Below, one piece after another: positions 1-5,401 of a DNA stretch of 6,988 nt (within the stretch, counting starts at the first letter, position 1; every line of letters starts with the position of its first letter). This DNA is from CAIMZW01 sp037142435 (GTDB taxonomy: Bacteria > Actinomycetota > Actinomycetes > Nanopelagicales > Nanopelagicaceae). The position numbers and the translations under genes were made by a program. The stretch spans positions 1 through 6,988 of the forward strand of contig JBAXAO010000055.1 of NCBI GenBank assembly GCA_037142435.1, read 5' to 3'. A model generated the notes under the pieces. The model was not told the origin of the DNA and made no database searches. It saw only the letters and a list, made by a program, of their open reading frames with translations.

Positions 1-370
1 GGGCTTTAAGCACGCAGAATTCGTTGCCTTCTGGGTCTGCCATTACTACCCATGTTGTATCGGGATCTTGGTTCTGGCCAATATCAACTCGTTTCGCACC
101 CAATGATTCTAAGCGGGCAACTTCTGCCTCTTGATCGTCGGGGCGAAGGTCGAAATGCATTCGATTCTTGCCAATCTTTAAGTCAGGAACTTTTAGAAAG
201 AGAATGTCAGGGAAACCGGTTTCTCGTGGATCGCCGAGTTCGCGTTCAATCCAAACTCCGATTTCATCGCCGCCAACGCCGACGTGCCAGCCCAAGGCTT
301 GTGCCCAAAAATCAGCGAGAAAAGCGGGGTTGGAGCAATCGACTGTGAGGCATTGGAGTTTCAAAGTCAT
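1..370 (-). CDS. VOC-family (glyoxalase-like) protein, C-terminus cut by window edge
   Basis: Reading from the ATG at 370 down to base 1 gives 123 uninterrupted residues, starting MTLKLQCLTVDCSNPAFLAD and continuing past the window, so the gene is partial at its 3' end. Three features suggest a vicinal-oxygen-chelate fold of the glyoxalase-like or bleomycin-resistance-like type: an early beta strand followed by NPAFLADFWAQALGW (about residues 14-28), a central HFDLRPDD (about 72-79), and the terminal MADPEGNEFCVL (about 110-121). Such proteins are small cytoplasmic metalloenzymes or binding proteins with very varied substrates, so no reaction can be assigned. No Shine-Dalgarno precedes the ATG. 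Instead a TAATAAT stretch (377-383) lies 6 nt upstream, which would suit a leaderless transcript. A probable terminator for tRNA-Lys lies just upstream, so the gene is likely transcribed on its own. Confidence 0.8.
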   Translation of the reverse strand, partial: MTLKLQCLTVDCSNPAFLADFWAQALGWHVGVGGDEIGVWIERELGDPRETGFPDILFLKVPDLKIGKNRMHFDLRPDDQEAEVARLESLGAKRVDIGQNQDPDTTWVVMADPEGNEFCVLKA

Positions 371-417
371 GCGTCAATTATTACAGGGGCGAAAAGGAGG
401 CAGGGTTAAATTCGCTG

Positions 418-441
418 GAAAAATGAGCCAGAGATGCTGGC
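418..441 (-). terminator. Probable intrinsic terminator after tRNA-Lys
   Basis: On the minus strand a 5-bp stem GCCAG/CTGGC (427-431 with 437-441) with a 5-nt loop is followed, after three bases, by five T residues (419-423). It begins 7 bp past the 3' end of tRNA-Lys and lies before the VOC gene, where a tRNA transcript would be expected to end. The stem is short, so termination may be partial. Confidence 0.45.
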
Positions 442-448
442 CTAAAAG

Positions 449-521
449 TGCGTTGTGAGGGACTCGAACCCCCGACCCGGTGATTAAGAGTCACCTGCTC
501 TACCAACTGAGCTAACAACGC
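449..521 (-). tRNA. tRNA-Lys (anticodon CTT)
   Basis: The minus strand folds into a complete 73-nt cloverleaf. The acceptor stem is GCGTTGT with ACAACGC, the D-arm is GCTC-AGTTGGTA-GAGC, and the anticodon arm is GGTGA-CTCTTAA-TCACC with anticodon CTT (plus-strand 486-488), which reads the lysine codon AAG. The variable loop is GGGTC and the T-arm is GGGGG-TTCGAGT-CCCTC with one G-U pair. The discriminator base is A. The next bases are CTT, so CCA is not encoded and must be added by nucleotidyltransferase. A TACAGT hexamer (529-534) sits 7 nt upstream of the mature 5' end and could be its own -10 box, though no good -35 is visible. Read-through from ppa-glnB is also possible. Confidence 0.96.
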
Positions 522-584
522 GGGAAAAACTGTATTTACGTGCGGAGCAGACCTTATCAGCGCTGGCCAGCACGGGCAAAAAAG

Positions 585-923
585 CTATAAAGCGTCAGAT
601 CCACGCTCATTTGTGCGGACTCGGACAACGGTTTCGATAGGGGTGACCCAGATCTTGCCATCGCCGATCGAACCAGTGTTAGCCGTAGCCGTGACCAAAT
701 CGAGGACCCGCTCCAAGTCGACATCATCCACCAGAATTTCAATACGGACTTTGGGGATCAGGTCGACGGTGTATTCGGCGCCGCGATAAACCTCGGTGTG
801 GCCTTTTTGACGACCAAAGCCAACTGCTTCAGAGACGGTCATTCCGGCTACACCATTTGCCTGCAGGACATCTTTGATCTCATTCACACGTGCAGGTTTA
901 ACAATCGCGGTTATGAGTTTCAT
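585..923 (-). CDS. glnB: Nitrogen regulatory protein P-II
   Basis: This 112-residue cytoplasmic trimeric signal protein senses ATP/ADP and 2-oxoglutarate and adjusts nitrogen assimilation by binding partners such as AmtB, adenylyltransferase or transcription factors. The length is exactly that of the family. The T-loop is complete (GFGRQKGHTEVYRGAEYTVDLIPK, about 35-58), with Tyr51, the residue uridylylated in proteobacteria and adenylylated in actinobacteria, and with Gln39 and Lys58 used for 2-oxoglutarate. The B-loop TGSIGDGKIWV (83-93) keeps GDGK for nucleotide binding but has Ser at position 85, where E. coli GlnB has Lys. Arg101 and Arg103 are present. The start lies two bases after the ppa stop with no clear Shine-Dalgarno, so translation is probably coupled to ppa. 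No amtB or glnD is nearby, so GlnB versus GlnK cannot be decided from sequence. Confidence 0.95.
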   Translation of the reverse strand: MKLITAIVKPARVNEIKDVLQANGVAGMTVSEAVGFGRQKGHTEVYRGAEYTVDLIPKVRIEILVDDVDLERVLDLVTATANTGSIGDGKIWVTPIETVVRVRTNERGSDAL

Positions 924-925
924 GG

Positions 926-1417
926 TTAGTGCTTTTCGAAACGTTCGTACGAATTAACAATTTCTTGCTGAGCAGGATCGTGGTTAACCCATTCGCCACC
1001 AATGACGTTCTTGCCCGGTTCTAAAGCTTTGTAAACCTGGAAGAAGTGCTCGATTTCATCGAGTTCGTATCGACCGACATCCGCCAGATCTTGAAGATGG
1101 CTCTTGCGAATATCGCCGGCTGCAACGCAGAGAAGTTTGTCGTCGCCACCCGCTTCATCTTCCATGCGATACATACCTATTACGCGGCAGGAAACAACGC
1201 ATCCTGGAAAAGTTGGTTCATCCAACATCACCAAAGCATCAAGTGGATCGCCATCGTTAGAAAGAGTGTTCTTCACGAAGCCGTAGTCGAATGGGTAACG
1301 GGTCGAAGTGAAGAGCATGCGGTCCAAGCGGATCTCGCCGGTCTCGTGGTCGATCTCGTACTTATTACGGCTGCCTGCGGGAATTTCGATGACAACGTCG
1401 AAGATCATCTGTTCCAT
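926..1417 (-). CDS. ppa: Inorganic pyrophosphatase, family I
   Basis: This soluble enzyme hydrolyses pyrophosphate to two phosphates, pulling biosynthetic reactions forward. The protein has 163 residues, the short form typical of actinobacteria (E. coli has 176). The N-terminus FDVVIEIPAGSRNKYEID is the usual first strand with the RNKYE active-site segment (17-21). The family signature DGDPLD spans 55-60. Asp87, Asp92 and Lys94 lie in DEAGGDDK and match E. coli Asp97, Asp102 and Lys104, so the metal and substrate ligands appear intact. The frame stays open upstream to a TTG at 1432, but the ATG at 1417 is preferred because GAGGAG lies 7 nt before it. The gene is followed almost immediately by glnB, so the two probably form an operon. 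A promoter may lie in the 69 bp between it and tRNA-His, but none stands out. Confidence 0.96.
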   Translation of the reverse strand: MEQMIFDVVIEIPAGSRNKYEIDHETGEIRLDRMLFTSTRYPFDYGFVKNTLSNDGDPLDALVMLDEPTFPGCVVSCRVIGMYRMEDEAGGDDKLLCVAAGDIRKSHLQDLADVGRYELDEIEHFFQVYKALEPGKNVIGGEWVNHDPAQQEIVNSYERFEKH

Positions 1418-1432
1418 GCTCGATCTCCTCAA
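1418..1432 (-). promoter_or_regulatory. Ribosome binding site deciding the ppa start
   Basis: The minus strand reads GAGGAG followed by ATCGAGC and then the ATG at 1417. The 7-nt spacing is ideal. The alternative upstream TTG codon overlaps this Shine-Dalgarno, which argues against the longer reading. Confidence 0.8.
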
Positions 1433-1486
1433 CTGAAGGGCTTGCTGGAAACCTTAGGGATTAACAGCTTGCTTGGTGACAAATAG

Positions 1487-1563
1487 TGGGGTGAGCGACG
1501 GGGCTCGAACCCGCGACATCTCGGACCACAACCGAGTGCTCTACCAGCTGAGCTACGCCCACC
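1487..1563 (-). tRNA. tRNA-His (anticodon GTG) with encoded CCA
   Basis: The minus strand gives a full cloverleaf. The acceptor is GTGGGCG with CGCTCAC (one G-U pair), the D-arm is GCTC-AGCTGGTA-GAGC, the anticodon arm is CTCGG-TTGTGGT-CCGAG with anticodon GTG (plus-strand 1527-1529), the variable loop is ATGTC, and the T-arm is GCGGG-TTCGAGC-CCCGT. The base before the acceptor (1563) is G and the discriminator (1490) is C. They form the extra G-1:C73 pair that identifies histidine tRNA to its synthetase. Bases 1489-1487 read CCA, so the 3' terminus appears to be gene-encoded, unlike tRNA-Lys in the same window. Confidence 0.97.
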
Positions 1564-1574
1564 ATGAGGGAGTA

Positions 1575-1604
1575 ATACTACGGTAAGAAGTAGGGACGGT
1601 TAAA
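1575..1604 (-). promoter_or_regulatory. Probable promoter of tRNA-His
   Basis: On the minus strand TTTAAC (1599-1604) and TAGTAT (1575-1580) are separated by 18 bp. The predicted start of transcription is about 5 nt before the tRNA. The -10 fits the actinobacterial TANNNT pattern well and the -35 is only moderate. It lies in the short gap after orn, where a promoter for the tRNA would be needed. Confidence 0.4.
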
Positions 1605-1622
1605 TTGCCCTGATTTGGGTGG

Positions 1623-2177
1623 TTAGTTGTTAGGGATGAAGATCGAACTGCGGTAGTAATCCAGCTCGTCGATGGAATCGCGAATGTCGCCCAAAGCTCG
1701 GTGATTGCCGGTCTTTTTAGGGGCGGCAAAATAAATGCGTGGGTACCAGCGGCGGGCGAGTTCCTTGATGGAGGAGACATCCACGGTTCGGTAGTGCAGG
1801 TATTCGTTGAAGGCAGGCAGGTCGCGGGCGATAAAGGTGCGGTCGACCGAGACGGAGTTGCCCGCCAAGGGGGATTTGCCAGCATCGGGGGCGTACTTCT
1901 TGAGGTACTCCATGATCTGGGATTCGGCTTCCTCGTGGCTGACACCGTTGGGGATTTCGGTAATCAGGCCCGATTCGGTATGCATATTGCGGACGAAGTC
2001 GTTCATACCGTCCAATTGCTCTTGGGAGGCCTTGATGACCAGGTCGACGCCTTCACCCAGGATGTTCAACTGGCTGTCTGTGACCAAGACCGCTATCTCT
2101 ACCAATACATCTTTATTAAGATCAAGACCTGTCATCTCGCAATCGACCCAAATCAGGTTGGGGGAGTCAGAGGCCAT
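1623..2177 (-). CDS. orn: Oligoribonuclease (DEDDh 3'-5' exonuclease)
   Basis: This cytoplasmic enzyme degrades 2-5-nt RNAs, the last step of RNA turnover, and in many bacteria also clears pGpG made from cyclic di-GMP. The 184 residues match the family length and the sequence aligns with E. coli Orn throughout. The catalytic set is complete: Asp12 and Glu14 in WVDCEMTGLD (ExoI), Asp112 in GNSVSVDRTF (ExoII), and His159 and Asp164 in GNHRALGDIRDS (ExoIII, DEDDh class). The conserved HYRTVDVSSIKELARRWYP segment (128-146) is also present. No Shine-Dalgarno precedes the ATG. A TAGGGT hexamer (2184-2189) ends 6 nt upstream, which suggests a leaderless mRNA. The gene is divergent from pstC across 126 bp that contain a Pho-box-like repeat. 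Confidence 0.96.
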   Translation of the reverse strand: MASDSPNLIWVDCEMTGLDLNKDVLVEIAVLVTDSQLNILGEGVDLVIKASQEQLDGMNDFVRNMHTESGLITEIPNGVSHEEAESQIMEYLKKYAPDAGKSPLAGNSVSVDRTFIARDLPAFNEYLHYRTVDVSSIKELARRWYPRIYFAAPKKTGNHRALGDIRDSIDELDYYRSSIFIPNN

Positions 2178-2189
2178 GGGGTAACCCTA
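2178..2189 (-). promoter_or_regulatory. Candidate -10 box for a leaderless orn transcript
   Basis: TAGGGT on the minus strand (2184-2189) is followed by exactly six bases and then the ATG of orn. This would place the transcription start on the A of the start codon. No recognisable -35 is seen at 16-18 bp. The call rests on position and on the lack of a ribosome binding site. Confidence 0.4.
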
Positions 2190-2218
2190 AGGCATTACGA
2201 GAATGGTGCAGGATATGA

Positions 2219-2240
2219 ATTCACCCTTCGTTCACTCTCT
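2219..2240 (+). promoter_or_regulatory. Pho box upstream of pstC (direct repeat, 11-bp period)
   Basis: Two TTCAC half-sites begin at 2220 and 2231, exactly 11 bp apart (TTCACCCTTCGTTCAC). A weaker third unit with ACC may follow around 2241-2251. This is the arrangement bound by phosphate-starvation response regulators (PhoP in Streptomyces, RegX3 in mycobacteria). It ends 63 bp before the pstC ATG, and a similar pair occurs before pstS. It also lies within 45 bp of the orn start, so orn might respond too. Confidence 0.65.
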
Positions 2241-2303
2241 CGTAACCTTGCTTCCACGTTTGAAGCAGCAATACCAAGCACTATCTGCCACGTGAGTGCG
2301 ACT

Positions 2304-3281
2304 ATGGAAACAAGACCAGCTGCCCCTGCCCCTCGGGAAATAACAACCAAACCTCGAACATCTGACCGTATTTTTCGCGGCGTTGTTACCGGATTTGGTA
2401 TGGCATCTCTTGTAATTCTCACATTAATCGGACTTTTTCTTGCGCTGCGCGGTTTTCAAACTTTTAAATCTGAGGGATTCCATTTCTTAACGGGGGTTAA
2501 GTGGGAATCAGTAACTTCAGAATCAGGAAAGATCACCAACAACTTTGGCGTTGGTGCCATGTTGATCGGAACAGTTTTAATTGCCACCGTTGCGCTGGTC
2601 ATCGGTGTCCCTTTATCTGTTCTCTCGGCTTTGTACTTAACGTTTTATGCTCCAGAACGTATTAAGAAACTCTTGGTAACTGTTGTCGATCTCATGGCCG
2701 CCTTCCCTTCGATCCTGTATGGACTTTGGGGTTTCTTTGTATTAATGCCAATGGTGGAATATTGGGCAAAGTTGATGTTCAAATATTTGCGTTGGATCCC
2801 CATCTTCGATGCGCCACAACCATTCTTTGAGCGCTCGCCATTTGTCGCAGGAGTTGTATTGGCGATCATGATTATTCCGATCGTTACTTCAGTTTCGCGT
2901 GAAATATTTGCGCAGACTCCGTTGGATCGTATTCAAGCTGCCTACGCCCTTGGTGCGACGCGTTGGGGAATGATCAAGGCCGTTGTCTTCCCATTCGGTT
3001 CCAGCGGTGTCGTTGGTGGCGCCATGTTGGGACTAGGTCGCGCATTCGGTGAAACCGTTGCGGTTTATTCCGTATTGAATATTGTCTTTAAAGTTAATAT
3101 CCATATTCTTTATGGCACTGGCGGAAATATCGCCTCCATGATTATTTTGAAATGGGGAGAAGCCGTTGGTGATGAAACCAAGGCCCTACTTGCAGCCGGT
3201 TTCATCCTCTTCGTTTTGACCTTGTTGGTAAATATGTTTGCGAACTTCATTGTTCGCCGTACCTTGAAGTCAGGTAAGTAA
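2304..3281 (+). CDS. pstC: Phosphate ABC transporter permease PstC
   Basis: This is one of the two membrane subunits of the high-affinity phosphate importer, pairing with PstA and driven by PstB. The 325 residues start with about 22 polar residues, then show six likely membrane helices near 30-49, 84-113, 127-152, 179-197, 231-255 and 294-317. The family segment DLMAAFPSILYGLWGFFVL (129-147) is clear. The cytoplasmic EAA loop that docks on PstB is REIFAQTPLDRIQAAYALGA at 199-218, continuing to the FP at 229-230. LGRAFGETVAVYSVL (244-258) is the usual PstC helix. The frame stays open far upstream, but that stretch overlaps orn on the other strand. The ATG at 2304 is chosen because it just precedes the recognisable N-terminus. 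A GTG at 2292 is an alternative. Neither has a strong ribosome binding site. It is the first gene of pstCAB. Confidence 0.95.
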   Translation: METRPAAPAPREITTKPRTSDRIFRGVVTGFGMASLVILTLIGLFLALRGFQTFKSEGFHFLTGVKWESVTSESGKITNNFGVGAMLIGTVLIATVALVIGVPLSVLSALYLTFYAPERIKKLLVTVVDLMAAFPSILYGLWGFFVLMPMVEYWAKLMFKYLRWIPIFDAPQPFFERSPFVAGVVLAIMIIPIVTSVSREIFAQTPLDRIQAAYALGATRWGMIKAVVFPFGSSGVVGGAMLGLGRAFGETVAVYSVLNIVFKVNIHILYGTGGNIASMIILKWGEAVGDETKALLAAGFILFVLTLLVNMFANFIVRRTLKSGK

Positions 3282-3284
3282 GCC

Positions 3285-4340
3285 ATGGCGACTACAACTA
3301 TTTCCTCAGTTCAACCACAAAAACCTTGGAAGGCGACACCGGCTGAAATCATGCCGACTATTTTGTTGCTTATCGGGTCGATGGTTGCCACTTTTGCGAT
3401 CGTGGCTCTCACCCCGATGAAGGGCAAATTGGCCTACTTTTTCTTGTTCTTTGTTTTGGGAACAGTCTCCATTTCCGTTCGGACCGGTTTGGCACGTGGT
3501 CGTACTGCCGCGGTAGACAGCATTGCGTCAGCGATTGCATTCACAGGCGCAGCAATTGTTTTTATGCCGGTTGCCAGCATTCTTTTCACCACCATTCAAA
3601 AAGGTGTCGCCGGACTGCATCTCTCGCTCTTCACGCAGACTATGTTCACTGCTTCTTATTCTGATCCAATCTCCAAAGGTGGATTGCTCCACGCATTAGT
3701 CGGAACGGTTTACTTGATTGTTATCTCAATCATTATTTCAGTGCCGATGGGAATTTTGACTGCCCTCTACTTAACCGAGATCAAGGGTCCAGGAGCAGCC
3801 TTCATTCAATTTATTGTGCAGGCGATGTCAGGCATTCCATCCGTTGTAGCGGGCCTCTTCATCTTCGCTGCGTTAATAGTCTCTACACCAATCAAAGCTT
3901 CTGGAATCGCCGGCGCTTTTGCTCTCTCGATTCTGATGATTCCGACTGTTACCCGTACAGCTCAAGAAGTGTTGCTTTTGGTTCCCAATGATCTTCGCGA
4001 AGCGGGACAGGCTTTGGGCGCTACGCAGTGGCGCACTGTCGCGACGATCGTTGTGCCAGCTGCTCGAAATGGCTTGATCACTGCAACCATCTTGGGTGTT
4101 GCCCGTATTGCTGGAGAGACCGCACCACTTCTCTTTACTGTGGGCGGGTCGGACAACCTCAACTGGAATCCGTTCAAGGATTATCAGGGTGCTCTGCCAT
4201 TTTATGTTTGGAAAGGTTTGTTGTTAGGTACGCCAGAATCTATTCAACGAGCTTGGACTGGAATCTTGGTGCTTCTAACTTTGGTTTTGATTTTGTTTGT
4301 ACTTGCACGTGTTTTCGGTGGAAAGCGAATGAAGAAATAA
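3285..4340 (+). CDS. pstA: Phosphate ABC transporter permease PstA
   Basis: This is the second membrane subunit of the phosphate importer. The protein has 351 residues, longer than E. coli PstA (about 296). The extra length is N-terminal: hydrophobic segments near 22-43 and 48-65 precede the usual six helices (about 80-104, 133-163, 171-200, 205-222, 258-282 and 323-344). QAMSGIPSVVAGLFIF (179-194) and RIAGETAPLLFT (274-285) are characteristic of PstA. The EAA loop is at about 227-259 (QEVLLLVPNDLREAGQALGA and the following residues) and contacts PstB. The start follows the pstC stop by three bases, with AGGTAAG in the end of pstC as a loosely spaced Shine-Dalgarno. Its stop overlaps an ATG in the pstB frame (TAATG). 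Confidence 0.95.
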   Translation: MATTTISSVQPQKPWKATPAEIMPTILLLIGSMVATFAIVALTPMKGKLAYFFLFFVLGTVSISVRTGLARGRTAAVDSIASAIAFTGAAIVFMPVASILFTTIQKGVAGLHLSLFTQTMFTASYSDPISKGGLLHALVGTVYLIVISIIISVPMGILTALYLTEIKGPGAAFIQFIVQAMSGIPSVVAGLFIFAALIVSTPIKASGIAGAFALSILMIPTVTRTAQEVLLLVPNDLREAGQALGATQWRTVATIVVPAARNGLITATILGVARIAGETAPLLFTVGGSDNLNWNPFKDYQGALPFYVWKGLLLGTPESIQRAWTGILVLLTLVLILFVLARVFGGKRMKK

Positions 4341-4366
4341 TGCCTATTAACGAGTATGAAAATGAT

Positions 4367-4375
4367 GGAGATGAA
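4367..4375 (+). promoter_or_regulatory. Ribosome binding site favouring the internal pstB start
   Basis: GGAG at 4367-4370 lies 5 nt before the ATG at 4376. The competing ATG at 4340, which overlaps the pstA stop, has only a weak GAAG upstream. Coupled translation from 4340 cannot be excluded. Confidence 0.5.
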
Positions 4376-5230
4376 ATGTCCATAGATTCTGCGGCCAAGA
4401 CTAATTCACTAGCCGACGTGGCCACAGCACACGCTGCAGCGCGCCAACCTGGAAACGCACCAATGGGCTCTGGCCTTGAAGCGCGTGGCATTCATGCCTG
4501 GTTCGGTAAGCACCATGCATTGGAAAATGTTTCTTTGGATTTCGCATCGGGCACCGTCACCGCTTTGATCGGACCTTCTGGATGCGGCAAGTCCACCTTC
4601 ATCCGCACCTTGAACCGCATGCACGAATTCATTCCTTCCGCAGCAATGGCTGGCGAAGTTCTTCTGGATGGCAAGGACATCTATTCCAAGGGCACCGACG
4701 TCACCAAGATCCGTTTGCAAATCGGCATGGTTTTCCAGAAGCCGAATCCATTCCCTTCGATGACCATCGGCGAGAACGTTCTTTCCGGTCTCAAGCTGGC
4801 TCAGCTTAAGGTTGAGAACAAAGACGATTTGATGCAGGAGTGCCTCGAGCGCGCCGGTTTGTGGTCTGAAGTTAAAGACCGTTTAAGTGCCCACGCTGGC
4901 GGTCTTTCCGGCGGCCAACAACAGCGCCTCTGCATTGCCCGTGCGTTGGCTGTCAAGCCGAAGGTTCTCTTGATGGATGAGCCTTGCTCGGCCCTTGATC
5001 CAGGATCAACCCTCCGTATCGAAGACACTATTGGTCAACTGGCTCAAACCATGACCATCATCATCGTTACCCACAACATGCAACAAGCTGCCCGCGTCAG
5101 CGATTACACCGCCTTCTTCTTGTCCGACGGTGGCCCAGGAAGCATGATCGAAGTTGGTCCTACCAACGAGATTTTCTCCCGCCCACGTGACCAGCGCACC
5201 GAAAACTACGTCTCCGGTCGCTTCGGCTAA
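4376..5230 (+). CDS. pstB: Phosphate ABC transporter ATP-binding protein PstB
   Basis: This cytoplasmic ATPase powers the PstCA channel. With the start used here it has 284 residues. Motifs in order are Walker A GPSGCGKST (66-74), Q-loop Gln121 in MVFQKPNPFP, the ABC signature LSGGQQQR (177-184), Walker B VLLMDE (197-202) and the H-loop His233 in VTHNMQQAARVSD. The C-terminus ENYVSGRFG is typical of actinobacterial PstB. All catalytic residues are intact. The start is uncertain. An ATG at 4340 overlaps the pstA stop and would add 12 residues (296 aa). The ATG at 4376 has GGAG 5 nt upstream and is preferred. Either way about 30-45 poorly conserved, alanine-rich residues precede the ATPase domain, more than in typical homologues of about 258 residues. 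An ATG at 4463 would give a length near that. Confidence 0.95.
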   Translation: MSIDSAAKTNSLADVATAHAAARQPGNAPMGSGLEARGIHAWFGKHHALENVSLDFASGTVTALIGPSGCGKSTFIRTLNRMHEFIPSAAMAGEVLLDGKDIYSKGTDVTKIRLQIGMVFQKPNPFPSMTIGENVLSGLKLAQLKVENKDDLMQECLERAGLWSEVKDRLSAHAGGLSGGQQQRLCIARALAVKPKVLLMDEPCSALDPGSTLRIEDTIGQLAQTMTIIIVTHNMQQAARVSDYTAFFLSDGGPGSMIEVGPTNEIFSRPRDQRTENYVSGRFG

Positions 5231-5273
5231 CAGGGGTTTACACGACACTAGGTGGACCTACTGTCTGTAAGTG

Positions 5274-5295
5274 GTTCACACAGTGTTCACTTTCC
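5274..5295 (+). promoter_or_regulatory. Pho box upstream of pstS (direct repeat, 11-bp period)
   Basis: GTTCAC occurs at 5274-5279 and again at 5285-5290, exactly 11 bp apart (GTTCACACAGTGTTCAC). Both the half-site and the spacing match the pair before pstC, and this copy is the cleaner of the two. It lies about 110 bp before the pstS start in the only sizeable gap of the cluster, implying a separate phosphate-starvation promoter for the binding protein. The likely regulators are PhoP or RegX3 homologues, encoded elsewhere. Confidence 0.7.
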
Positions 5296-5308
5296 ATTAG
5301 TCGGCGGT

Positions 5309-5349
5309 TTGCCCACAATCAAGGGTTAGTTACCTTCGATATTTAGGGT
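5309..5349 (+). promoter_or_regulatory. Candidate core promoter region of pstS
   Basis: TTGCCC (5309-5314) and TACCTT (5331-5336) are 16 bp apart and sit just downstream of the Pho box. An alternative -10 is TAGGGT at 5344-5349. Either would give a leader of roughly 45-60 nt before the pstS ATG. Both hexamers are weak, as is usual for promoters that need an activator, so the exact start is not resolved. Confidence 0.3.
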
Positions 5350-5389
5350 TGTAGTTACCAGTACTCGTATTCCGATGTATTTCACCTAT

Positions 5390-5401
5390 GGAAGGGTTTC
5401 A
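5390..5401 (+). promoter_or_regulatory. Ribosome binding site deciding the pstS start
   Basis: GGAAGGG (5390-5396) followed by TTTCA precedes the ATG at 5402. This supports 5402 over the in-frame ATG at 5375, which lacks a Shine-Dalgarno and would put polar residues before the signal peptide. Confidence 0.75.

Noticed and set aside
562..571. Perfect 10-bp palindrome GCTGGCCAGC downstream of glnB
   Set aside because: It has no T-run after it on the minus strand and no loop, so it does not look like a terminator. A chance palindrome is likely.
582..596. Short stem GCT/AGC plus T-run at the end of glnB as a terminator
   Set aside because: The stem is only 3 bp and overlaps the stop codon, too weak to support.
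1451..1482. TTGTCA and TAAGGT as a ppa promoter
   Set aside because: The spacing is 20 bp, outside the usual range. A promoter is expected here but this pair is not convincing.
1046..1486. A 146-residue plus-strand open frame across ppa
   Set aside because: It is antisense to the intact pyrophosphatase gene, has no ribosome site and encodes no recognisable protein.
1701..2303. An open frame extending pstC about 200 codons upstream
   Set aside because: It overlaps orn on the opposite strand along nearly its whole length. Orn is a full match to its family, and the extended peptide has no membrane-protein or recognisable character.
5236..5255. GTTTACAC after pstB as an additional Pho-box unit
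   Set aside because: It is not in 11-bp phase with the clear pair at 5274-5295 and has no partner half-site.
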